64,000 bases of DNA, taken from positions 3,968,001-4,032,000 of the forward strand of contig NZ_CP049868.1 of assembly GCF_011303555.1 (NCBI RefSeq). The letters run 5' to 3'. Under the pieces are notes generated by a model, which had not been told where the DNA came from, ran no database searches, and saw only the letters and a program-made list of their open reading frames with translations. This DNA comes from Pedobacter sp. HDW13. GTDB lineage: Bacteria > Bacteroidota > Bacteroidia > Sphingobacteriales > Sphingobacteriaceae. This document shows, one piece after another, positions 18,228-27,087 of this stretch. The translations under genes were made by a program, and so were the position numbers. Numbering within the stretch: the first letter of the stretch is position 1; each line of letters opens with the position of its first letter.

Positions 18228-19372
18228 TCGGCCAGGTTCAGTTGTGCTACCCTGTCTTTTGCAAACTTAATTTCTTCCTTATCATCTGTTACATTGGGCT
18301 TGCTCTTAAGGTACAGATTATAGTACTTTAAAGCATTTTCCGCATTTTTTAGTCTGGTGTCGTAAAATACAGCGAGGCGGTAATAGAGGGTAGAAGTGGC
18401 ATTAAACTGCAGGCCTTTTTTGTAAGCCGCGTTAGCCAGGCTAAGCTGATTATTTTCTTCGTAAACCAGTCCCAGCAACGAATAATAGCTCGATGTATTG
18501 GGCGAAATCGCCTCGTCTATCGTTTTTTTGGTGTAAATGGCAGCTTGTGGATAATTTTTCAAAGCCCGGTAACTCAATGCGGTATAATACAAAGTCGCTT
18601 CGTTTTGCATAGCCACTTTCTCCAGCATTTTAAACAGATCAATCGCTTTCTGGTATTTTTTGGTGTAATAGTAAGCTTTTGCCACATCTTTTACCACGCC
18701 GGCATCGGCTCCGTCTTTTAATAGTTTTTCGCCCGAGCCAATTACTTCATTGTATTTCTTTAACTGGTTGGCAACCGGAAGTTTCTCTTTTTGTAAAATC
18801 AGGTTATCAGTATCGGCTTTGCTGGCAATATCGAGTACCTGGTAGGCTTTTTCGTGATCCTGTTTTACGGAATAAATGTTGGCGAGGTCTATGGCAACAT
18901 CGCCTTCTGTAGGGTTAATTTTATTGGCTTTTAATAAATATAACAGCTTAAGCGAATCGGTAGGAATGTTATAGAGATTGGCCAGTAGTTTATACACATT
19001 AAAATTATTGCTGTCTATTTTTGCGATTTCACCATAATATAACCGGGCCTTTTCGGTATTGCCGCGTTTGGCATTAATGCTGCCTAAACTAAACAGGATA
19101 GGGAGGCTTTGCGGCTGAAGGGTATAAGCTTTACTGTAAAATTTTTCTGCTTCTACATTATTCCCGGCCATTAAAAAGCAATAACCCATTTGGCTAAGTA
19201 CTTTAATGTCGTTCACATTTTCGCCATAAACCTCTTTCAGGTATTGTGCCGCATCGGCATAGCGCTGGGTTTGGTAAAAATCGAAAAGTTTTTCTTTATC
19301 CACCACTACATTTTGACTGTACGCTGCATTAGCAAAACAGAATAATACAAATGATATAAACAGCTGTCTCAT
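18224..19372 (-). CDS. Secreted/periplasmic TPR-repeat protein
   Basis: 382-aa protein with a signal peptide (residues 1-19, ending AAYSQ) and tandem tetratricopeptide repeats through the rest. Recognisable units include VEAEKFYSKAYTLQPQSLPI, TEKARLYYGEIAKIDSNN, and toward the C-terminus NAENALKYYNLYLKSKP. TPR proteins are protein-interaction scaffolds; in Bacteroidota secreted ones often assist outer-membrane or cell-surface machineries. The partner is unknown. It is transcribed alone, and its stop overlaps that of the convergent gene at 17766. Confidence 0.85.
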   Translation of the reverse strand: MRQLFISFVLFCFANAAYSQNVVVDKEKLFDFYQTQRYADAAQYLKEVYGENVNDIKVLSQMGYCFLMAGNNVEAEKFYSKAYTLQPQSLPILFSLGSINAKRGNTEKARLYYGEIAKIDSNNFNVYKLLANLYNIPTDSLKLLYLLKANKINPTEGDVAIDLANIYSVKQDHEKAYQVLDIASKADTDNLILQKEKLPVANQLKKYNEVIGSGEKLLKDGADAGVVKDVAKAYYYTKKYQKAIDLFKMLEKVAMQNEATLYYTALSYRALKNYPQAAIYTKKTIDEAISPNTSSYYSLLGLVYEENNQLSLANAAYKKGLQFNATSTLYYRLAVFYDTRLKNAENALKYYNLYLKSKPNVTDDKEEIKFAKDRVAQLNLAD

Positions 19373-19526
19373 AATAAGGAATTATAAAACTAATTTATTA
19401 GTTGTTTTTGTTAATTCCAAATTTGTTTTTAAACATGAGCATATTTATCGCTGCCGAAAACCTTAAATAAAAACAAAATAAAGCTTAAGGGGTTTATAAG
19501 GAATAGTTTAACTAAAATAAGAACCT

Positions 19527-19823
19527 ATGAACACTTTAAAGAAGTTTGAATTAATGGAAAAGATTGTGCGTGAATTGGAAGATCTACAAAATTCTCAACA
19601 GGCCCTTATTCAAAAAATCGGTAAAATTGAAGTAGATAACATCGAACTTGGCGATAGCCGTCTGGAAAAAGATTTACCCGATATTCACCAAAATTTAGGT
19701 GATAACTTAGATACTATTTCGGGAATTTTAGATTACTTTGCAGGTAAAACACAAACCTTTGGTGATAAAAACAATGTGGATGCCTTAAAAGAACAGGAAG
19801 CCATAAACAATGCCACCAGCTAA
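19527..19823 (+). CDS. Hypothetical small protein
   Basis: 98-aa hydrophilic protein, helical and partly heptad-like at the N-terminus (FELMEKIVRELEDLQNSQQALIQKI), acidic overall, without cysteine, signal peptide or membrane helix. The start ATG is preceded by an A-rich leader. It lies 12 bp before the outer-membrane protein gene at 19836, so the two are likely one transcript. No family is recognised. Confidence 0.6.
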   Translation: MNTLKKFELMEKIVRELEDLQNSQQALIQKIGKIEVDNIELGDSRLEKDLPDIHQNLGDNLDTISGILDYFAGKTQTFGDKNNVDALKEQEAINNATS

Positions 19824-19835
19824 ATTTAATCGCAT

Positions 19836-20423
19836 ATGAAATTTTTATCTTTAACCGTTGCTTTCTTACTTGTTGGTCTGTTAGCCAGTGCACAAGTATT
19901 ACCTTCATTCCAGCTGGGCATTAAAGCTGGTGCAAATTTTTCGAAATTTGATAGTGAAAACACTTTTAACAGTGAAAACCGTGCAGGTTTTTACGGAGGG
20001 CTATGGGCCAGGCTAGGAGCTGCCGGCATTTACTTTCAACCAGAACTCTACGTTTCTGGCAAGAAAACAAATTTGGTAAGCAATGCGGGAGAGGTAAATA
20101 AAGTAACCTTTACAAGTTTAGATGTGCCTTTACTGGTAGGTACCAAATTTGGTGCTGCAGGCGTAGGTTTACGTTTAAACACCGGACCTATGTTTTCGTT
20201 AATTTTAGATGAAAACCAAAGCTTTAGTCAGGCAGCTGGTAGCGTTTTCAAAGCCGATTTTAAAAATCAGGCTGTGGCATGGCAGTTTGGAGCAGGTTTA
20301 GACCTTAAAAAGTTAAGTTTCGATGCGCGTTATGAACTTGGCTTGTCTAAAATCAACAAATCGGGCTATCCGGGTACTAAGTTAAACTTATTTACAGTTG
20401 GCTTAGGGTACAGGATTTTGTAG
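19836..20423 (+). CDS. PorT-like outer-membrane beta-barrel protein
   Basis: 195-aa protein with a signal peptide (cleavage after LLASAQ near residue 20) and an eight-strand-barrel-like pattern of alternating hydrophobic residues ending in an aromatic/hydrophobic C-terminus (TVGLGYRIL). It begins with LGIKAGANFSKF, typical of the outer-membrane beta-barrel (OMP_b-brl_2/PorT-like) family of Bacteroidota. The role is structural or unknown; no type IX secretion genes are nearby. It follows the small hypothetical gene at 19527. Confidence 0.8.
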   Translation: MKFLSLTVAFLLVGLLASAQVLPSFQLGIKAGANFSKFDSENTFNSENRAGFYGGLWARLGAAGIYFQPELYVSGKKTNLVSNAGEVNKVTFTSLDVPLLVGTKFGAAGVGLRLNTGPMFSLILDENQSFSQAAGSVFKADFKNQAVAWQFGAGLDLKKLSFDARYELGLSKINKSGYPGTKLNLFTVGLGYRIL

Positions 20424-20431
20424 ATAAATGA

Positions 20432-20500
20432 TTTCAGTCGCTATAGAAATGCGATGCTGAAAGGCTCGGCTAATGGCCGGGAGGAAGTCCGGAATAATGT
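20432..20500 (+). other. Structured intergenic stretch resembling the 5' end of RNase P RNA
   Basis: The stretch CAGTCGC...GCGATGCTG followed by GGAGGAAGTCCGG resembles the start of bacterial RNase P RNA, whose conserved core is GAGGAAAGTCCGG. However, only about 120 bases separate the preceding gene from a terminator, far too short for a functional rnpB, and other conserved regions are missing. It may be a decayed fragment, an unrelated structured RNA or chance. Confidence 0.25.
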
Positions 20501-20512
20501 TAACAATTATAC

Positions 20513-20550
20513 AAAAGGCAGGTCGAATTTAGAATCATCTGCCTTTTGTT
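20513..20550 (+). terminator. Intrinsic terminator
   Basis: Stem AAAAGGCAG (20513-20521) with CTGCCTTTT (20539-20547), followed by GTT. It lies about 90 bp beyond the outer-membrane protein stop codon. The remaining gap to the fic gene (20551-20691) is AT-rich without other features. Confidence 0.7.
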
Positions 20551-20691
20551 ATTTCAATCGGGCATTAATAGTGAGCTCAGGGCATGAATGAGGAAACTTT
20601 AATTATTACCGAAATTTAATTCATAAAGCTTGATATTTAAAGGATATATTTGTTATATTAAATACAGAAAAGGCCGCTAAAATTTAAAGAA

Positions 20692-21486
20692 ATGGACTTA
20701 AGGTTAATTGAAAGGTACAAAGCTTTGGATATAGCTAAGGTTATAGACCATGAGAAATTCAACAATATTTCAATAGTCCACCATTCTACTGTTTTGGAGG
20801 GCTCTACACTAACGGAAGTTGAAACCCAGGTTTTGATAGACGAGGGATTAACTCCAAAAGGGAAGCCCCTTACGCATAGTTTAATGGTTACCGATCACTT
20901 TTCTACCCTGCAATTTGCATTAAAAGAAGCCAATAATAAAAGGCCGGTTACAGTATCATTCATTCAGGAGTTAAATGCGATGCTTATTCGCAATACAGGG
21001 TTGGTTTATAATACCATTTTTGGCACTGTTGATGCAACAAAGGGAGAGTTTAGAAAAGGAAATGTTACTGCTGGAGGCACCTACTTTCCAAATTATGATA
21101 AAGTTGTTTACCTTACTGAAAACCTTGCTGATGTAATCTATAAAGCAATGCAGGCTGATTTGTCAGTATCAGAGCAGATTCAATTATCATTTGATGCACA
21201 CTATAACCTGGTTAGTATACATCCATTCTACGATGGCAACGGACGGACTTCGAGGCTGCTCATGAATTATATACAGGCCTATTACAAGTTACCTCTTGCC
21301 ATTGTTCACCAGCAATCAAAAGTTGATTATATAGAAGCTTTAAAAGAAACCAGAGCAAAAGAAGATATCAATATTTTCAGGGATTTCATGAGCAGGGAAT
21401 ATACTTTGCTTTTGAAAGATGAAATTAAAAAGTTTGAGGAAACTACCAAACCAAAACAAGGTAAAGGCTTTCATCTGCTGTTTTAA
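20692..21486 (+). CDS. Fic-domain protein (probable AMP-transferase), class II
   Basis: 264-aa Fic protein. The catalytic motif HPFYDGNGR occupies residues 177-185, with the active histidine at 177 and the adjacent TSRLLMN helix, so the protein should transfer AMP (or a related group) to hydroxyl side chains of target proteins. A canonical inhibitory motif STVLEG is at residues 32-37, with Glu36 able to block ATP placement, making it an autoinhibited class II enzyme with no need for a separate antitoxin; indeed none is adjacent. Cytosolic. The target is unknown. Confidence 0.9.
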   Translation: MDLRLIERYKALDIAKVIDHEKFNNISIVHHSTVLEGSTLTEVETQVLIDEGLTPKGKPLTHSLMVTDHFSTLQFALKEANNKRPVTVSFIQELNAMLIRNTGLVYNTIFGTVDATKGEFRKGNVTAGGTYFPNYDKVVYLTENLADVIYKAMQADLSVSEQIQLSFDAHYNLVSIHPFYDGNGRTSRLLMNYIQAYYKLPLAIVHQQSKVDYIEALKETRAKEDINIFRDFMSREYTLLLKDEIKKFEETTKPKQGKGFHLLF

Positions 21487-21546
21487 ATCTAATTTATACA
21501 GAAGATAGTGTCACTATCTGACTATATATTTAACCTTAACGTTTTC

Positions 21547-22470
21547 TCAATCTCCTTTTTCCAGCTCTACCTCAGTAAGCTCATAAGCAAACGATCCTTT
21601 TTTGGGTACAATAGGTGTTGCCCTGCCAATGCTGAGCGCTTTAATAAAAGAAGCCCCAAAATAAAAGATCAGCGATGAATAAAACACAAAAAGCATAATT
21701 ACAATAATAGAGCCGGCTGAGCCGTAAATGTTGCTGATATTGCTAAGTGGTAATAAAATCCTTAAAATATACTTACCCGCTGTAAATAAACATCCGGTTA
21801 ACAGGCCGCCCGAAATTGCTGCACGCCAGGTTGGCCTGCCGTTGGTTAAAAACCTGAACAGCATAGTGAACCAGGTAGTTACAATAATTACAAAAACCAA
21901 CTGGTTAATGATAGAAGTTAAAATCAGACTGAAAGAAGGTGAATTTGTTTTTAAATAGGCACCAATAAAAGCTTGCACACTATCAGCCAATAAGCCGATA
22001 AAAAACAATATACCCGCCAGCAAGATAATAATAACCGATACGGCCCGCGATTTAAGGGTGTAAATGAGTCCCTTTTTATCTTTCTTGCCGATGTTCCAGA
22101 TTTGCTCTAAAGAGTTTTTAATTACATTGAAAAGGGTTGTAGCTACAAACAGAAAAAATATAAAACTGAAGAGTGTAACATACCATGCCTGATCAATGCC
22201 CCTGATATTCCTTAACGTTGTTCTGATCTGTGCGATGCTCTCATTATCGAGAATATTGGCCAGCCGCTCGAACAAATGGGTTACAAACAGCCTTCTATCG
22301 GTAAACATCCCAAATAACCTGATGAGGATAATAAGGATGGGGGGCAAAGCGAAATTGGTGAAAAAAGCAGTAGCACCTGCTAAGCGTAGTGGATCATTTT
22401 GCTGAAATAAACTAAATGCTTTTCTTATGGTAGAGAAAAAAAACTTCAGGTCTTCTGTTATTGATGGCAT
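21547..22470 (-). CDS. YihY/BrkB family inner-membrane protein
   Basis: 307-aa polytopic membrane protein of the YihY/virulence factor BrkB family (formerly mislabelled ribonuclease BN). About six transmembrane helices are visible, including the conserved first segment LAGATAFFTNFALPPILIILI and the FNVIKNSLEQIWNI loop after helix 2, then hydrophobic segments near 140-165, 185-210, 220-240 and 245-275 containing NIYGSAGSIIVIMLFVFYSS. It sits in the inner membrane; the substrate, if any, is unknown. Transcribed alone. Confidence 0.88.
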   Translation of the reverse strand: MPSITEDLKFFFSTIRKAFSLFQQNDPLRLAGATAFFTNFALPPILIILIRLFGMFTDRRLFVTHLFERLANILDNESIAQIRTTLRNIRGIDQAWYVTLFSFIFFLFVATTLFNVIKNSLEQIWNIGKKDKKGLIYTLKSRAVSVIIILLAGILFFIGLLADSVQAFIGAYLKTNSPSFSLILTSIINQLVFVIIVTTWFTMLFRFLTNGRPTWRAAISGGLLTGCLFTAGKYILRILLPLSNISNIYGSAGSIIVIMLFVFYSSLIFYFGASFIKALSIGRATPIVPKKGSFAYELTEVELEKGD

Positions 22471-22544
22471 CGCTACTGCATTAAACTAAAAGGCGCGAAA
22501 TTAACAAAAATACTTTGTCACCGCCCTTTGTATCGTTAAAGTTT

Positions 22545-22943
22545 CTAATTTGTTTTGGTGAAAACAAGTAGTGTTTTATCGCCATTTAACAGATAGAGCT
22601 TGTTATCAGTTACTTTTGCATTATTTACCTGGTTTAGCGCATGCAGATAAGCACGTTCTGCCGCATCAGTTTCCTGACAAAACATTTTGGTGCCAAAAAC
22701 ATTTTTTACGGAGATTTTATTGTCTGCAATCTCGGCTTTACCACCATAGTTATTACAAAATGATTTTCCGCTCAATTTTAGGCTATCGGCAATGTTTAAG
22801 GTTGCCTTAGCTGATGTAGGGAGTACTAAACCCGGCAGTTCTGTGAGTTCCCATTTGGTGTTTGTAAATTTCGCCGGATCTATTTTTTCGTTACACGAAC
22901 TAAATAGAAATAATAGCAGGCCAATAAAGATTAAGTTTTTCAT
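22545..22943 (-). CDS. META-domain lipoprotein (HslJ-like)
   Basis: 132-aa lipoprotein. The start at 22943 was chosen because it gives MKNLIFIGLLLFLFSSC, a signal peptide with lipobox FSSC (an earlier in-frame start adds 11-12 charged residues). The mature protein is one META domain with the typical opening FTNTKWELTELPG, a central CNNYGGKAEI turn and CQETDAAERAYLHALNQV. META/HslJ proteins are envelope proteins linked to stress or antibiotic resistance in other bacteria; the role here is unknown. Probably a single gene. Confidence 0.82.
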   Translation of the reverse strand: MKNLIFIGLLLFLFSSCNEKIDPAKFTNTKWELTELPGLVLPTSAKATLNIADSLKLSGKSFCNNYGGKAEIADNKISVKNVFGTKMFCQETDAAERAYLHALNQVNNAKVTDNKLYLLNGDKTLLVFTKTN

Positions 22944-22982
22944 GTTCTTAGTTTTTAATGATTCGCTTTTTTGCATCAAAAA

Positions 22983-23522
22983 CTAAACCAATTGTTTTGC
23001 TGCGGGGTTTTTCATTTCCATCCAATGGTGTTTTATGTCTTGATAATCGAAAAGTGAAATGCGTTTCAGCCCAACTTTTTGCAGTACGTGGATAGAACCC
23101 GAATTATTGATATCGGCAATACCGATAATTTCTGCTAGTTTTAAGGTATCAAAAGCATAATCTTTTGCTGCAATGGCCGATTCGGTAGCGTAGCCTTTTC
23201 CCCAGTATTTTTTACTAAACCGATAACCTAAATCGTGGTAATTAATTCGGTTATTGGTTGTTTCGGTAATTAATTTTAAACCAGCCCAACCCACAAAATT
23301 ATTGGTTTCCTTTTCAATCACAGCCCAGCGGCCAATGCCGTTTTCTATATATTGCCTGCGAATAAATTCGATATTGGCCTGGCTTTCTTCAATAGCGCTA
23401 TAGGGTTTATTCCCCAAATAACGGTGCACTTCGGGGTCACTATCCATTTCAAACATGCCGGCTGCATCAGCAGATAACAACTCTCTTAAAATCAATCGTT
23501 CCGTTTCTACAAAAATTTTCAT
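22983..23522 (-). CDS. GNAT acetyltransferase, RimJ/RimL-like
   Basis: 179-aa N-acetyltransferase of the GNAT superfamily with the opening ETERLILRELLSADA and the acetyl-CoA loop region YRFSKKYWGKGYATESA (about residues 122-138), both typical of the RimJ/RimL/AT-3 group that acetylates ribosomal protein N-termini or small molecules. Cytosolic. The substrate cannot be told. It ends 40 bp before the META lipoprotein start on the same strand and follows the DinB-like gene. Confidence 0.85.
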   Translation of the reverse strand: MKIFVETERLILRELLSADAAGMFEMDSDPEVHRYLGNKPYSAIEESQANIEFIRRQYIENGIGRWAVIEKETNNFVGWAGLKLITETTNNRINYHDLGYRFSKKYWGKGYATESAIAAKDYAFDTLKLAEIIGIADINNSGSIHVLQKVGLKRISLFDYQDIKHHWMEMKNPAAKQLV

Positions 23523-23563
23523 TGAATAATAAAGTACCTAATTTTTAAGCTAATGTATAAAAT

Positions 23564-24064
23564 CTATTTAATTCCATCTTCATAAATTGGCCCGTAAATA
23601 CTGGGAACTTTATGGCCGGTAGCGCGCAGATAAATAATCATTTCGCCACGATGATGGTAGATGTGGTTCATTAAAAAACTGCGAACTACTTTGATACGCT
23701 CCATTGGGGGCAGTACGGTTTTGCCCCTTGCTGTCATTTTCCAGTCTTCAAGCATGCTTTCGTCGGTAGCCGATTCAATACTTTCTTTTGCCCGGTTAAA
23801 TGCGCGCTCAAATTTTGCTATTATATTTTCTATATCGTTTAGAGCTACCTCATCGCGCTGGTAAGCATCCATATTAAATTCGCTACCATGAAAAGTACCC
23901 GGGTACCAGTCGTAAATTTCGGCGATGTGTGAGGCCAGTTGCGCTGTAGTCCACGAATGTGGTGAGGGTTTATAATCTAAAATAGCATTCGGTATTGCTT
24001 TTAGCAATTTACGGGTGCTTTCTGCCTCAAGAAGAAATTCGCCCAATAGTGATTTTACCAGCAT
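23564..24064 (-). CDS. DinB-family protein (putative metal-dependent enzyme)
   Basis: 166-aa four-helix-bundle protein of the DinB/YfiT group. Family members bind a metal through three histidines; candidates are the histidine in SWTTAQLASHIAEI (about residue 46) and the paired ones in LMNHIYHHRGEM (about 133-140). Some relatives are thiol transferases for bacillithiol or mycothiol, others are of unknown function. It lies 41 bp upstream of the GNAT gene and may share its transcript. Confidence 0.82.
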   Translation of the reverse strand: MLVKSLLGEFLLEAESTRKLLKAIPNAILDYKPSPHSWTTAQLASHIAEIYDWYPGTFHGSEFNMDAYQRDEVALNDIENIIAKFERAFNRAKESIESATDESMLEDWKMTARGKTVLPPMERIKVVRSFLMNHIYHHRGEMIIYLRATGHKVPSIYGPIYEDGIK

Positions 24065-24242
24065 AATTTTATTTTTTGAGAATCCCGGAGCGGATGGTAC
24101 TTAATAAAATCAGTTTAAATCATTTTTGTTTTAAAAAAAGGATATTGTTGTTAATATCTGGTAAAATTCAAATTAGCTGTTGCTGGAATGTAAATACCCA
24201 CATAGGTTGATAAGACAAGCCCATGTGGGTATAGCCATTTGA

Positions 24243-24785
24243 TTAAGCCACCTGGGCAGATAATGGCGTGCCAGGCTTTCTTTTCAAAATGAGTGCGGCT
24301 ATTAACGATACAATAATGCCAACTGGTAAAATTTCCAGATAGGTAAACAATACTACCATGATCGGGTTTTTATACAATTGCTGATTGTAGGCCAGTTCTT
24401 TGGCTTGTTTTGCCAGCTCAGCTACGGATGCACCACTATCTTTAGCTTCTTTCAGCATATGGGCTACGTACTTATCCATAAAATCGGGTATGAAAACATA
24501 ATAATCAATCAGCCAGGTTATTACATATATGGTTGAGGCAATTAAACTGATGTAAAGACCGATTTTAAATGCTTTGCCAAAGGTAATTGAACCATTGTTG
24601 TATTTATCACGGTAGTTTTTTATACCTACAAAAATAAAGGAGAATGCCAGCACCATTGAGGCATAGCCCAAAAGCATGCTGTGTTCAAAGTTAGCGTCGC
24701 TGTTACATCTGGCCATCGAGATTACCATCAGCACGGATACAATTACGCCGGCAATTAATCCGAATACAATTACATTCTTTTTCAT
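24243..24785 (-). CDS. DUF4199 membrane protein
   Basis: 180-aa inner-membrane protein of the DUF4199 family, common in Bacteroidota. Four transmembrane helices are visible: residues about 5-24, 37-55, 70-95 and 145-167. A conserved NGSITFGKAFKIGL loop precedes helix 3 and an amphipathic helix (about 100-135) precedes helix 4. The function is unknown. It is followed, reading upstream, by a LuxR-type regulator on the same strand, but the 115-bp gap does not prove an operon. Confidence 0.8.
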   Translation of the reverse strand: MKKNVIVFGLIAGVIVSVLMVISMARCNSDANFEHSMLLGYASMVLAFSFIFVGIKNYRDKYNNGSITFGKAFKIGLYISLIASTIYVITWLIDYYVFIPDFMDKYVAHMLKEAKDSGASVAELAKQAKELAYNQQLYKNPIMVVLFTYLEILPVGIIVSLIAALILKRKPGTPLSAQVA

Positions 24786-24900
24786 CTTTTTTAGTTTAAG
24801 GGTTTACACAACAAAATTGGTTCGATTATTCTTTTTGGCCCTCATACTTTAGGGTGATTTTGAAAAGAAGCAGTTATTTAATACTAAAGTAGTAATGCGA

Positions 24901-25374
24901 TTAGGGAATAAGGCTTAATCTTTTGGCAGTTTCTATTGCTTGCGTTCGGCGTTTAACTTCGAGTTTTTCGAAAAGCCTTGCATTATGTGTTTTTATCGTA
25001 TTTAAAGAAACAAATAACTTTACTGCAATTTCCTGGTTACTTAATCCGGCCGACATGAGTTGCAAAACTTCCAGCTCTCTTTTACTAATGTTGAGTTTGG
25101 TCAGTTCCTTTTCATTGAGGATAAATGTTTCAGGCCTGGGGGTAAAAACCTCTTTTTCGATGAGTATGGTTTTAGGTTTAGTTAATTTTAGTGCCAGCCA
25201 AATGCCCAGTGCCGTAAAAAGAACTGCTATTGCTCCCGCATAAATTTCGAAAGCATGGTTAATGATTATGAAACGAAGTTCGAGCCATTTAAGCAGAAAA
25301 AGTAATGCTGCAAGGAAAACACCGTATAGGATGGTGCTTTTATTTTTAGCTAAAAAGTTAACAGCGTTTGGCAT
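24901..25374 (-). CDS. Membrane-anchored LuxR-type transcriptional regulator
   Basis: 157-aa protein with two N-terminal transmembrane segments (about residues 13-30 and 38-62) and a C-terminal LuxR/NarL helix-turn-helix (about 90-157) carrying LNISKRELEVLQLMSAGLSNQEIAVKLFVSLNTIKTHNARLFEKL. There is no receiver domain, so it is not an ordinary response regulator; such small membrane LuxR proteins are frequent in Bacteroidota. The signal is unknown. The nearby DUF4199 membrane gene on the same strand is a candidate partner. Confidence 0.85.
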   Translation of the reverse strand: MPNAVNFLAKNKSTILYGVFLAALLFLLKWLELRFIIINHAFEIYAGAIAVLFTALGIWLALKLTKPKTILIEKEVFTPRPETFILNEKELTKLNISKRELEVLQLMSAGLSNQEIAVKLFVSLNTIKTHNARLFEKLEVKRRTQAIETAKRLSLIP

Positions 25375-25573
25375 GGGGAATGATTCTTCAGTTCAAAAAT
25401 AAGGAATAAACCCGGAAATTAGGAGGCCTGATCTACCCGAATTGCAGGCCAGGCATTCTCTCTGATATGAATAGTTAATTTTTAGTTAAAGTGGTAATTT
25501 TCTGGTGACTTTGATAAATAAAACGCCTGAAAGATTTTAAATTCGCGAAAAACAAATTAAATAGCAATATCCT

Positions 25574-26368
25574 ATGAAAATTACGCTTTATGCACTCTTA
25601 CTTTCCGTTGTTCTGTTTGGCTGTGGGGTAGGAAATTCCGAAAAAACCTACAAAGCAAGACCAGTTGCTGCCAACGATGATTTTAATGTTTTTCCTAAAT
25701 CGAAGAAAAACGTACTTACTATTGTAAAAACAGATTCGGGCGCCTTGGCCTATGCGGATCGCTTTGCCATTAATTATAAAGATACCACCATTACCATTGA
25801 TGATGCACCTAATGCGGCTTCAAAGAAATTTTTGAGTGCCTCATTTATCAATACCCAAAAAACTGCCGTGTTGGTACAGGTTGCAAACGAAAGCGGTAAA
25901 AAAGCACCTTTTTATATCATTTACTTAAATGATGGCAATACAGAAGTAGTGAGTTTAAATAAACCATCTAAAGGTGCTGAAGATAAAAAATATACCAATG
26001 GTCTTGAAGAACTTACGCGTACCAGTTTGCTTATCAACAACGATTACTTTATTAACACGGTTAATTCGAAAGTTTACCCGGTTAAAAGGCAAAACGATGC
26101 GGAACGCATTCAAGGTAAATTTTTCATGTATTCAAGTGATAAAACCACACTAGTTTTTTTAACAAAAGATGCTTTATATCAGGCGAATGTAGCTAATGGC
26201 GAAACTTTTACACTGCCTTTACCAGCCTCACTTATCGGAGAACCGGAAACATTGGTGGGCAATATTCAAAGAGACTACACTTGGGTACCTAGTGCGAATG
26301 GAACACCTTTTTTAAAGAAAAATGCCGATGATAACCGTATTGTAGATATTAAAGAGTTTAAGCATTAA
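25574..26368 (+). CDS. Hypothetical lipoprotein
   Basis: 264-aa lipoprotein: signal MKITLYALLLSVVLFGC with the lipobox cysteine at residue 17. The mature part is beta-rich, with no recognised domain; repeated short strands such as KNVLTIVKTDSGALAYADRFA hint at a propeller-like or sandwich fold. The start codon follows an AT-rich region with no clear promoter. A terminator hairpin follows at 26391. The function is unknown. Confidence 0.7.
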   Translation: MKITLYALLLSVVLFGCGVGNSEKTYKARPVAANDDFNVFPKSKKNVLTIVKTDSGALAYADRFAINYKDTTITIDDAPNAASKKFLSASFINTQKTAVLVQVANESGKKAPFYIIYLNDGNTEVVSLNKPSKGAEDKKYTNGLEELTRTSLLINNDYFINTVNSKVYPVKRQNDAERIQGKFFMYSSDKTTLVFLTKDALYQANVANGETFTLPLPASLIGEPETLVGNIQRDYTWVPSANGTPFLKKNADDNRIVDIKEFKH

Positions 26369-26390
26369 ACTTAGATACGATAATCTTATT

Positions 26391-26422
26391 AAAAGGCAGC
26401 TATATTTTTGTAGCTGCCTTTT
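26391..26422. terminator. Bidirectional intrinsic terminator
   Basis: Perfect stem AAAAGGCAGCTA (26391-26402) and TAGCTGCCTTTT (26411-26422) with an eight-base loop, between the lipoprotein gene and the convergent AlkB-like gene. Confidence 0.85.
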
Positions 26423-26451
26423 GCATTTTACGGTATTGATTGTTGGCTTGC

Positions 26452-27081
26452 TTAAGAATTAGAAGAAAGGGCAGAAAGATCCATTGTCCTAAAAGTTAAG
26501 TTTACCCTTGGCCGGGTTATTTTCTTGGTTGGTGGGAGCCGGTGTAGCCAATTCGTTTGTGTCTCATCCTTCATCACCAGCAAACTGCCATGCTCTAAAA
26601 ACAGGGTAACTGTTTCTTTGCTTTGTTTGTGTTTAAAAAGGAAGCGCCTTTCTGCACCAAAACTTAAAGAGGCAATGGCCGAATCTTTAGCCAGGGCTTT
26701 TTCATCATCACTATGGTAGGCCATGCCCTCCTCGCCGTTGTGATACAGGTTAAGCAGGCAAGAATTATAGCTATGACCTGTTTGCGTTTCGGCCAATGTT
26801 TTTAACTCCAGCAACTCCGGCGTCCAGGGGAGGGCCAGTTTAGAACGATTAGAATAGGTATAAGAATAAGCTTCGTTGCCATACCAGGCTACTTTTCTTT
26901 TGGTAATGATGTGCTTGCCCATAATAAAGGCTTCGTCGTTTTTCCATTCGATGGTGTTCATCAGTACGTCGAAATAATGATCAGCCTCTTGCCGGCTAAA
27001 TAATTTACCATAATAGTTTACGGTTCCCCCGTAAGGAAGCAGGTTTTGGTCAATGTTGAGTTCGGTGCTGAATAAATCCAT
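26452..27081 (-). CDS. alkB: AlkB-like 2-oxoglutarate/Fe(II) dioxygenase
   Basis: 209-aa dioxygenase of the AlkB family, oxidatively removing methyl groups from alkylated DNA bases. The iron ligands are visible as His123 and Asp125 (YHSDDE) and His180 (NWLHRL); Arg192 and Arg198 in RPRVNLTFR fit the 2-oxoglutarate-binding arginines, and NLYHNGEEGMAYH is the usual strand before the metal site. The length fits the ALKBH2/3-like bacterial group. It starts 6 bp after the stop codon of the Ada-like gene, so the two form an alkylation-repair operon. Confidence 0.92.
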   Translation of the reverse strand: MDLFSTELNIDQNLLPYGGTVNYYGKLFSRQEADHYFDVLMNTIEWKNDEAFIMGKHIITKRKVAWYGNEAYSYTYSNRSKLALPWTPELLELKTLAETQTGHSYNSCLLNLYHNGEEGMAYHSDDEKALAKDSAIASLSFGAERRFLFKHKQSKETVTLFLEHGSLLVMKDETQTNWLHRLPPTKKITRPRVNLTFRTMDLSALSSNS

Positions 27082-27087
27082 AATTGA

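Noticed and set aside
20461-20500. Cobalamin- or SAM-type riboswitch
   Set aside because: The GGGAGGAAG word is superficially similar, but the remaining conserved boxes are absent and no matching gene follows.
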